The notes under the pieces are model-generated. The model was not told where the DNA came from. It searched no databases and worked only from the letters and a program-made list of their open reading frames with translations. Below are positions 58,118 through 64,000 of a DNA stretch of 64,000 nt, piece by piece. Source of the stretch: Reyranella sp. CPCC 100927 (GTDB taxonomy: Bacteria > Pseudomonadota > Alphaproteobacteria > Reyranellales > Reyranellaceae); contig NZ_VOHA01000003.1 in NCBI RefSeq assembly GCF_007859315.1, forward strand, positions 248,001-312,000, written 5' to 3'. Position 1 is the first letter of the stretch. Each line of letters starts with the position of its first letter. Made by a program: the position numbers and the translations under genes.

Positions 58118-59119
58118 CTACTCGAACTTGATGTTCAGTTCCTTGACCTTGGCGGCCCAGAAGTCGTGCTCCTGGCGCACCGCTTCGGCGAACTGGGCGC
58201 GCGTCTGTGTCGCCGGTGGCAGTTCCAGCCCATCCTTGGCCAGCGCCTCTTCCATCTTCTTTTCCTTCAGCGCCGTCTTGGTCTCCTGCTCGATGCGGTC
58301 GATGACCTCGACCGGTGTCTTGGCCGGCACGAACAGGCCGTGCCAGCCCTTGACCACCAGGCCCTTGTAGCCGGCTTCCTCCAGGGTCGGCACGTCGGGC
58401 AGGGATTTCACCCGCCGATCGCCGGTAACGGCCAGCGCCTTCAGCTTGCCGGCCTTGATCTGGCCGACGGCCGGTGGCAGCGAGCTGAAGTTCATGGTGA
58501 TCACGCCGCTGATCACGTCGAGCAGCGCCGGCCCGGTGCCCTTGTAGGGCACGTGCGTGAGCTCGACGCCGGCGGCATGCGCGAACAGCACGCCGGCCAG
58601 ATGGTTGCTGCCGCCGACGCCCGAGGACGAAAACGTCAGCTTGCCCGGTTCCTTCCGGGCCAGTTCGGCCAGTTCCTTGGGCGTGTTCGCCTTGGTGTCG
58701 GGATGCACCGCCAGCACGTACTGGTAGTCCGTGGTCTGCACCACCGGGACGAGGTCGTTGATCGTGCTGATGGTGAAGTTCTTCAGGATGTGCGGGTTGA
58801 GCACGATGTTGCTGCTGACGGCATAGAGGATCGTGTTGCCGTCGGGCCTGGCGCGGGCGACCGCCTGCGTGCCGATGCCACCGGCGGCGCCGCCCTTGTT
58901 GTCGACCACCAGCGGCTGGCCCAGGCGCGGCGACACCAGGTGCGCCAGCTCGCGTGCCACGATGTCGGCGCCGCCGCCGGCCGCATAAGGCACCACCAGG
59001 GTGACAGGCTGGGTCGGCCACTTCGCCTGGGCTCGGGCGCCGGCGGGCAGGGCGGCTGTCAGGGGAACGGCGGCCAGCGCACTGGAACCGGCAACGAAGC
59101 CGCGACGCGTGGTGAGCAT
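58118..59119 (-). CDS. Bug/TctC-family tripartite tricarboxylate transporter substrate-binding protein
   Basis: A 333-residue periplasmic binding protein. The signal has a twin-arginine-like TTRRGFVAG and is cleaved after ARA. Mature motifs are WPTQPVTLVVPYAAGGGADIVAR, VVDNKGGAAGGIGTQAVA and the late KSLPDVPTLEEAGYKGL, all typical of the Bug family. The ATG at 59119 has GGGAGG upstream. A TTG six bases earlier is rejected. No TctA or TctB membrane genes are near, as is common for these orphan binders. A tricarboxylate-type ligand would fit the TcuA-like gene 2 kb away but is not proven. Confidence 0.92.
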   Translation of the reverse strand: MLTTRRGFVAGSSALAAVPLTAALPAGARAQAKWPTQPVTLVVPYAAGGGADIVARELAHLVSPRLGQPLVVDNKGGAAGGIGTQAVARARPDGNTILYAVSSNIVLNPHILKNFTISTINDLVPVVQTTDYQYVLAVHPDTKANTPKELAELARKEPGKLTFSSSGVGGSNHLAGVLFAHAAGVELTHVPYKGTGPALLDVISGVITMNFSSLPPAVGQIKAGKLKALAVTGDRRVKSLPDVPTLEEAGYKGLVVKGWHGLFVPAKTPVEVIDRIEQETKTALKEKKMEEALAKDGLELPPATQTRAQFAEAVRQEHDFWAAKVKELNIKFE

Positions 59120-59258
59120 AGGCAACCTCCCATTGTTATGGGGGCGACGCTACATCATCTTGCTACCGCCGCGCCACCGCTCAACCGCCGGCATCGCGCG
59201 CATCGCGTGGCATCTTGTGCCTGTTTTCAGCGCCGAAGAGGCGCATCGTCGCGCGGTT

Positions 59259-59780
59259 TCACTTGAAGCGCTTGGCGTATTGACGGGATGGCTGCGCAAG
59301 CGAGGCACGTAGAGGTTGTGGCGCCGTGTCGGGCAGGTTGTCGTAGTGCGCCTTGGCCTCATCCTCGGCATGGTCTTCCAATACATAGCTCATCGAATCG
59401 AAGGCATAGACCCGCTTGTGAGGACCCTTGTGAGCGACGCCCGGCTCGGGACTGACATCGAACTTGCCGTCGATGCTGACTGGAATGGCACCCATGTTAC
59501 TGGTGCCTTTTTTCGCCAGGTCGACCTGAAACTGGTGAATGCGTCCCATCGTCAATGGACCGCAGATGCCATCCTCGGCCAGAGGCTCGAGTTTGTTTTC
59601 CTCTCGCGAGGTCATGTAGCGGTCGGCGTAACCGTCTTTGCGTTCGAAGTATGTGATGTTCAGGCAGATCTGAACCAGAAGCACGTCATCACGCGCGTTC
59701 ACGCCACCACGGCCGACGGTGTAGTCGATGGCGTACTTGCCCTTCACCTCGGGGGCAGTTTTTTTGACGCGAAAGGCCAT
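59259..59780 (-). CDS. Small protein with a peptidoglycan-binding-like domain
   Basis: A 173-residue protein without signal peptide. Residues about 25-90 read VNARDDVLLVQICLNITYF and LAEDGICGPLTMGRIHQFQ. This matches the pattern of PG_binding_1 domains, with paired helices and DGxxGPxT before a final helix with FQ. The rest is charged and unrecognised. The absence of an export signal is odd for a wall-binding domain. The product may be exported by another route or act as a structural domain. The neighbours give no hint. Confidence 0.65.
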   Translation of the reverse strand: MAFRVKKTAPEVKGKYAIDYTVGRGGVNARDDVLLVQICLNITYFERKDGYADRYMTSREENKLEPLAEDGICGPLTMGRIHQFQVDLAKKGTSNMGAIPVSIDGKFDVSPEPGVAHKGPHKRVYAFDSMSYVLEDHAEDEAKAHYDNLPDTAPQPLRASLAQPSRQYAKRFK

Positions 59781-59913
59781 GATCCTGTGCTCCGTCGGCA
59801 GCGAACATGGAGTCTTTCACGGTGACCGCCGGGGCACGTCCTTCACTTGAGGGATGTCTGAAAATATCGCTGCTGCCTGCCCCGGAACCCGGCCGGACGG
59901 CGCCGGCCAGGCG

Positions 59914-60489
59914 CTACTTGGCTCTCTTGTGATGGCTCAGCAGGCCGTTCATGGCCCGGCACAGCGTTTCGATGGCCAGCGCGCGGGAGATCCGCCGGGC
60001 GGCGGCGGCGGCGGACAGGGCGTCGGCGACACCGATCAGCGCGATCAAGGTTGCCCGGCCGGCGGGACCGTGCAGGTCCACGAACGGCGCGAAGGCCTGG
60101 CGGCAGGCCTCCATGAAATTCTGCCGGCAGGCCTGCAGGACGTCTTCCAGTTCTTCCGAGCCCGACAGCGCCGCCGCGATGGCGCTGACCTCCGGGCCGG
60201 CCGAAACCGTGCAATCGACATAGGTTTCCGCAACGATGGCGACGGCATCCGTCAGGGTCCTGGCGTTGGCTGCCAGTGCCGCGCGCATCGCCTCGGTCTG
60301 ACGGTCGTCATAGTCACGATAGAGTGCGCTCAACAGCCCAGCCCGTGTGCCGAAATGCGTATAGGCAATGGGCTTGGTAACGCCCGCTCGCTCGGCCACG
60401 CGCGCCAGGGTCAGCGCATCGGTTCCTTCTTCGCCGATCATGGCGAAGGCGACGTCCAGCAACTGCTGTCGCCGCTCGTCCTTCGCCAT
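59914..60489 (-). CDS. TetR-family transcriptional regulator
   Basis: A 191-residue repressor-like protein from the ATG at 60489. The N-terminal helix-turn-helix (residues about 8-54) is RRQQLLDVAFAMIGEEGTDA, then LARVAERAGVTKPIAYTHFGTRAGLLSALY, a standard TetR pattern. The C-terminal domain is helical and variable. The 56-residue upstream extension of the frame overlaps the cupin-gene end and is rejected. It follows the cupin gene by 28 bases on the same strand and may regulate that unit. Confidence 0.92.
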   Translation of the reverse strand: MAKDERRQQLLDVAFAMIGEEGTDALTLARVAERAGVTKPIAYTHFGTRAGLLSALYRDYDDRQTEAMRAALAANARTLTDAVAIVAETYVDCTVSAGPEVSAIAAALSGSEELEDVLQACRQNFMEACRQAFAPFVDLHGPAGRATLIALIGVADALSAAAAARRISRALAIETLCRAMNGLLSHHKRAK

Positions 60490-60517
60490 CCGTGGGGTGC
60501 CAGCCAATCGTCCGACC

Positions 60518-60847
60518 TCAGCGCGCCGCGTCCAGATGCACCGCCAGCCAGACCGTGGCGCGATCGGGTGCGGTCCAGTCGACGCGATGGCGACGGTGTG
60601 GCGCGATCCAGAGATAGTCGCCCGGCTGCAGCCGACGCGGTGACTCCTCATCGGCAAAGCGCAGCGCGGCGGCGCCCTCGATCAGTAGCACCCATTCGCC
60701 CTGCGGCTGGTCATACCAGAAATCGGGCGGGCTTGTCTGGCCAAGCGAAACGATGCGCTCGATGCGCACGCCAGGCAGCGCCAGCAGATCCTCGAAGCGT
60801 TCGGCCGCCGGATCGGGACGCAGGTCAGCGAGAATGTTGCCGTTCAT
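60518..60847 (-). CDS. Small cupin-domain protein
   Basis: A 109-residue single-domain cupin. The two motif regions are visible: WYDQPQGEWVLLIEGAAALRF with Glu near residue 51, and LQPGDYLWIAPHRRHRVDW with His residues near 84-88. They could bind a metal ion. The family covers enzymes and sensors, and this short form is usually uncharacterised. It is upstream of the TetR gene, and its own 5' side carries a family-1 repeat. Confidence 0.85.
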   Translation of the reverse strand: MNGNILADLRPDPAAERFEDLLALPGVRIERIVSLGQTSPPDFWYDQPQGEWVLLIEGAAALRFADEESPRRLQPGDYLWIAPHRRHRVDWTAPDRATVWLAVHLDAAR

Positions 60848-60860
60848 GCTTCCTCCCCTG

Positions 60861-60960
60861 TTTCATTCCTGGGAGCGCGGGCGTCCCGCCCGCATCAAGG
60901 CGAGGGCTTTGCTTTCATCTGACATGAGCGGGCCGGAGGCCCGCGCACCCAGGAATGAAA
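60861..60960. repeat. Palindromic intergenic repeat, family 1, copy C
   Basis: The outer arms are TTTCATTCCTGGGAGCGCGG and its complement, 22 bp long with one mismatch. The interior shares GCCCGCATCAAGGCGA and TGACATGAGCGGGC with copy A and the CCTGGGAGCGCGGGC terminus with copy B. It sits between the tcuA-like stop and the cupin start on the minus strand, so it may block read-through from tcuA. Confidence 0.9.
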
Positions 60961-60994
60961 CTGGGGCAGGATTCCACCATTCCGCGTCCCTGTT

Positions 60995-62482
60995 CTACCG
61001 CGCAGTCACCGCGCGGCCGGCGCTGTCGCCGGCGATCTTGCCCAGCACGGCGCCGGACACCAGGCCGGTGCCGCCGGGATAGTTGTGGTAGAACAGGCCG
61101 CCCACCAGCTCACCGGCGGCATAGAGGCCGGGGATGCCGGCGCCGTCGGTGTGCTGCACCTGGCAACCGGTATCGACCTTCAGGCCGCCGAAGGTGAAGG
61201 TGATGCCGCACGTGACGGCGTAGGCCTCGAACGGCGCCGTGTCGATCACGTTGGCCCAGTTGGTCTTGGGTACCACGAGCCCGCGCGTGCCGCGGCCGTC
61301 CTTGACGGCGGGATTGAAGGGCACATCGGTCATCACCGCGGCGTTGTACGCCTTGATGGTCTCCAGGCAGCGCGCCGCATCGACACCTTCGAGCTTCTTC
61401 ACCAGCTCCTCGAGCGTGTCGGCACGCACCTTGGTCATGCGGCGGATGCGGTACTCGTCGCGCAGCTTGTCGATCACCTTGGCGTCGAAGATCTGCCAGG
61501 CGAACTGCTCGGGCTGCGACAGGATCACGCCGCCATACTTGGCGTACGTGTAGTTGCGGAAGTCGGCGCCCTCGTCGACGAAGCGCTCGCCCCTGGCGTT
61601 GACCATGATGCCCAGCGGATAGGAGTGCTTCTGGAAATTGTCGCCGACCTCCAGGTCGCCGAACGGCGGCGCGTTGAGGTCCCAGCCCACGGCGTGGCAG
61701 CCCGACCAGTGCCCGTGCGGCTGGGCGCCGATGTCGAGCGCCATGCGGATGCCGGCGCCGGTGTTGAAGCGCGTGCCGCGCACCTTGGCGAGATCCCAGG
61801 TCGGCCCGAGATAGCGGGTGCGCATCTCGGTGTTGGACTCGAAACCGCCGCAGGCCAGCACCGTCGCCTTGGCGCGGATCTCGAAGCGCTTGCCCTTATG
61901 GCGCGCCACGGCGCCCAGCACGACGCCATCCTGTTCGATCAGGTTGGCGGCTGCCGTCTCGTAGCGCAGGTCGATGCCTTGCTGCTTGCAGGCCTTGTGC
62001 TCGAGCTCGACCAGGCCCGGGCCGCCGCCCCACGCCTCGACCGCAAGCCCGCCCCAGAACTTGAACTTGCCGTCGACCTTGAACGCCTGGCGCCCGTAGC
62101 TGGGCTGGAAGCGCACGCCCTTGCTGCGCATCCAGCGCATGGTGGGGAAGCTCTGCTCGACCAGCATCTCGGCCAGTTCCGGGTCGCTGCGGTACTGCGT
62201 GACCCGCATCAGGTCATCGAGATACTGGTCGGCGGTGTAGGTCCCGAAATCGACGTCGCGCTTTTCCTCGTCGGTCAGGTCGTAGAGCTGGGCCAGATCA
62301 TCGACGCCGTTGAACACCACGCGCATGGCGCCGGCGGTGTAGCGGCTGTTGCCGCCCGAATCATCCTCGGGCGCGGCTTCCAGCATCACCACGCTGGCGC
62401 CGTGCTCGCGCGCGGCCAGCGCCGCACAGGCGGCCGCGTTGCCGGCGCCCACCACCAGTACATCGCACGCGATGTCCGACAT
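60995..62482 (-). CDS. tcuA: FAD-dependent tricarballylate dehydrogenase-like protein (TcuA-like)
   Basis: A 495-residue flavoprotein of the fumarate reductase/succinate dehydrogenase flavoprotein group. FAD binding: DVLVVGAGNAAACAALAAREHG (residues 5-26), the LEAAPEDDSGGNSRYTAG loop and the C-terminal GLYAAGELVGGLFYHNYPGGTGLVSG. GNAA instead of GGxG, and the length, are typical of TcuA, which oxidises tricarballylate to cis-aconitate. The partners TcuB and TcuC are absent from the window. The ATG at 62482 is chosen. Ten further upstream residues (MHEQLIRRPG) start inside the operator palindrome. It is divergent from a GntR regulator that probably controls it. Confidence 0.85.
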   Translation of the reverse strand: MSDIACDVLVVGAGNAAACAALAAREHGASVVMLEAAPEDDSGGNSRYTAGAMRVVFNGVDDLAQLYDLTDEEKRDVDFGTYTADQYLDDLMRVTQYRSDPELAEMLVEQSFPTMRWMRSKGVRFQPSYGRQAFKVDGKFKFWGGLAVEAWGGGPGLVELEHKACKQQGIDLRYETAAANLIEQDGVVLGAVARHKGKRFEIRAKATVLACGGFESNTEMRTRYLGPTWDLAKVRGTRFNTGAGIRMALDIGAQPHGHWSGCHAVGWDLNAPPFGDLEVGDNFQKHSYPLGIMVNARGERFVDEGADFRNYTYAKYGGVILSQPEQFAWQIFDAKVIDKLRDEYRIRRMTKVRADTLEELVKKLEGVDAARCLETIKAYNAAVMTDVPFNPAVKDGRGTRGLVVPKTNWANVIDTAPFEAYAVTCGITFTFGGLKVDTGCQVQHTDGAGIPGLYAAGELVGGLFYHNYPGGTGLVSGAVLGKIAGDSAGRAVTAR

Positions 62483-62510
62483 CCCAGGTCTCCGTATCAG
62501 CTGTTCGTGC

Positions 62511-62542
62511 ATTGGATACTATGGTATACAATAGTATGCAAT
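62511..62542. promoter_or_regulatory. Operator palindrome for the divergent GntR regulator
   Basis: ATTGGATACTAT (62511-62522) and ATAGTATGCAAT (62531-62542) are inverted repeats with one mismatch in 12 bp. In the centre, TGGTATACAA (62522-62531) is close to the TTGTATACAA-type sites of FadR/FCD-subfamily GntR proteins. It lies between the tcuA-like start and the gntR start, where it could repress both. Confidence 0.8.
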
Positions 62543-62597
62543 ATCGACGGCACGCGACGAATCGCATCACTGGCCAGGTCGACGCAAGGAGAGGCCG

Positions 62598-63254
62598 GTG
62601 AGCCAGCTGGTAACGGACATCGGGCGCGACGAGTTGCGGGGCGAGGGGGCCTACCGGGCGCTGTGCGCGGCGCTGCAGTCGGGCCGCTACCGGCCGGGCG
62701 ATCGGCTGCGCGAAGCTGAAATCGCCGCCGAGCTGGGCATCAGCCGCACGCCGGTGCGCGAGGCGTTGGGACGGTTGGTGGGGCGCGGCCTCGCGGTGGC
62801 GGCCGGCGGCCGGGGCCTCGTCGTGGCGATTCTCGACCGGTCGCAGGTTCTCGAACTCTACGCCATGCGCGAGATCCTCGAAGGCGCGGCGGCGCGCATG
62901 GCAGCCCAACGCGCCGCCGAGCCGGAGCTGGAAGCACTGAAGGCCATGCTCGATGCGTTCGTCGCGGCGCGGACCGATCCGCTGCGCATGGCCGCCGTCA
63001 ATCGCGACTTCCATGCCGCCATCGTGGAGGCGGCGGGCAACCGCTATCTCCAGCAGGCGCTGGGCGAACTTCAGGACGCAATCGCGCTGTTGCGCGTGAC
63101 GACGTTCACCGCGCCCAAGCGACCCGAAACCGCCCGCCGCGAGCACGCCGCGATCGTCGATGCCATCGCACGGCGCGATCCGGAAGCAGCCGAGCAGGCC
63201 GCCCGCCTGCATATTCGCGAGGCGCTGCGCACAAGATTGAGCCTGCCGACGTGA
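62598..63254 (+). CDS. GntR-family (FCD domain) transcriptional regulator
   Basis: A 218-residue repressor. The winged helix (residues about 18-80) has LQSGRYRPGDRLREAEIAAELGISRTPVREALGRLVGRGL, a classic GntR signature. The C-terminal FCD domain has LYAMREILEGAAARMAA and NRDFHAAIVEAAGNRYL, with Asp and His metal ligands plus a late His (RREHAAI). It starts at a GTG at 62598 with GGAGAGG upstream. Divergent from the TcuA-like gene, it probably senses a di- or tricarboxylate and controls that gene through the palindrome at 62511-62542. Confidence 0.93.
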   Translation: MSQLVTDIGRDELRGEGAYRALCAALQSGRYRPGDRLREAEIAAELGISRTPVREALGRLVGRGLAVAAGGRGLVVAILDRSQVLELYAMREILEGAAARMAAQRAAEPELEALKAMLDAFVAARTDPLRMAAVNRDFHAAIVEAAGNRYLQQALGELQDAIALLRVTTFTAPKRPETARREHAAIVDAIARRDPEAAEQAARLHIREALRTRLSLPT

Positions 63255-63296
63255 CGTTAGTCGTCAGGTCAGTGAAGGTAGTGCTGGTGACGGCTG

Positions 63297-63394
63297 GGAC
63301 CGCGCCGCTCCAGCGGCGCTGATGATCCGGCGCTGTGCGCTCCGGCGAAAGCATTCGCTTTCGCCGGAGGGGCGTCGCTGGAGCGACGCGGTCC
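63297..63394. repeat. Nested double-hairpin intergenic element
   Basis: The outer arms GGACCGCGCCGCTCCAGCGG and CGTCGCTGGAGCGACGCGGTCC pair with about three C/T differences. The inner arms CTCCGGCGAAAGC (63340-63352) and GCTTTCGCCGGAG (63357-63369) are perfect over 13 bp with the loop ATTC. It lies between the gntR stop and eutB and resembles a REP/MITE-type element. I see no second copy in this window. Confidence 0.8.
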
Positions 63395-63515
63395 GACCCG
63401 TCCTCTGCGGCACCGCATCCGTATCGACACCTGGTGCCCTGCATTGACGAGATCGGAACCTGCTGTGATCATGATGGTGATCGCAGATTTCCGGTGCAAA
63501 TGGTAGAAGGTCGCG

Positions 63516-64000
63516 ATGCCCTATCGTCATCAGGTCGGTGCCACGACATGGACGTTCAGGGATCTCAAGGACGTGCTCGCGAAAGCGACACCGATACGCT
63601 CCGGCGATCACCTGGCCGGCATTGCCGCGGCTTCCGCCGAGGAGAGCGTGGCGGCGCGCATGTGCCTGGCCGAACTGCCGCTGCAGACCTTCCTCAACGA
63701 GGTGGTCATTCCCTACGAGACCGATGAGGTCACGCGACTCATCGTCGATACGCACGATGCGGAAGCCTTCGCCACTGTTGCCCATCTGACCGTCGGCGGC
63801 TTTCGCGACTTCCTGTTGTCGGACGCCTGCGATGCGCGCGTTCTGGCCGGCATCGCGCCCGGTATCACGCCGGAGATGGCGGCGGCCGTGTCCAAGCTGA
63901 TGCGCAACCAGGACTTGATCCTCGCCGCAAGCAAGCGCCGTGTCGTGACGCGCTTTCGCAACACCATCGGCGAGGCCGGCGTCATGGCCGTGCGCCTGCA
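63516..64000 (+). CDS. eutB: Ethanolamine ammonia-lyase large subunit EutB (5' part, runs off the window)
   Basis: The first 161 residues are visible. They match the EutB N-terminus: TFRDLKDVLAKATPIRSGDHLAGIAAASAEE (compare VKEVLAKANELRSGDVLAGVAAAS in E. coli), then IPYETDEVTRLIVDTHDAEAF, and GITPEMAAAVSKLMRNQDLILAA. EutB with EutC splits ethanolamine into acetaldehyde and ammonia using adenosylcobalamin. The ATG at 63516 has AGAAGG upstream. The cobalamin-binding part and any eutC lie beyond the end. Confidence 0.93.
   Translation, partial: MPYRHQVGATTWTFRDLKDVLAKATPIRSGDHLAGIAAASAEESVAARMCLAELPLQTFLNEVVIPYETDEVTRLIVDTHDAEAFATVAHLTVGGFRDFLLSDACDARVLAGIAPGITPEMAAAVSKLMRNQDLILAASKRRVVTRFRNTIGEAGVMAVRL

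Overview
The window is about 65% GC, densely coded DNA that looks like an alphaproteobacterial chromosome. The clues are a glpX-recJ neighbourhood, an alphaproteobacterial-type DksA with a single cysteine, a phasin, Bug/TctC-type binding proteins and several families of short palindromic intergenic repeats. A Rhodospirillales- or Reyranella-like origin is a guess only. I see no phage, insertion sequence, rRNA or CRISPR array.

Region 1 (1-2234) is housekeeping: the 3' end of a gene that is probably glpX, then recJ, then tRNA-Glu(TTC). An 812-base, comparatively AT-rich gap without genes follows (2235-3046).

Region 2 (3047-31649) is the centrepiece, a five-gene same-strand operon. The first gene is 22.7 kb and encodes a 7,577-residue surface protein. 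It has an LEPR-like N-terminus, a DUF4347 domain, 25 tandem pairs of cadherin/Ig-like domains in two blocks, two arrays of four shorter domains, and a non-RTX C-terminus. It is followed by a TolC-family lipoprotein, a HlyD-type adaptor, a second adaptor with a large cytoplasmic GAF-like N-terminus, and a membrane protein that joins an intact M50 (site-2) metalloprotease to a HlyD-like adaptor half. No ABC ATPase is in the operon. I read it as a dedicated export, processing or anchoring machine for the giant protein in which an M50-adaptor fusion sits where a type I ABC transporter would be expected. That is the best candidate here for an undescribed system.

Region 3 (31656-44725) holds a carboxymuconolactone decarboxylase-like protein, a phasin, a membrane-anchored Pro/Gly-rich repeat protein, a fused CydDC-like ABC exporter and a LysR regulator. 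It ends with an operon of a class III aminotransferase and a complete PotABCD-like ABC importer.

Region 4 (44726-63394) is a mosaic of short metabolic and regulatory units: an SDR, a TauD-like dioxygenase, a DUF3060 protein, an MscS channel, a putative HExxH protein, a ThDP enzyme, PdeM, a hydratase, MobA, a thioesterase-like protein, DksA, a TctC-like protein, a TetR/cupin pair, and a TcuA-like flavoprotein divergent from a GntR regulator with a clear operator. Four repeat families lie between these genes: three copies of a TTAGGAATT-containing hairpin element; three copies of a GGGAGCGCGGGC palindromic element (one of them at 125-208); one nested MITE-like element whose termini supply the stop codons of both flanking genes; and one double hairpin at 63297-63394. 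The window ends inside eutB, the ethanolamine ammonia-lyase large subunit.
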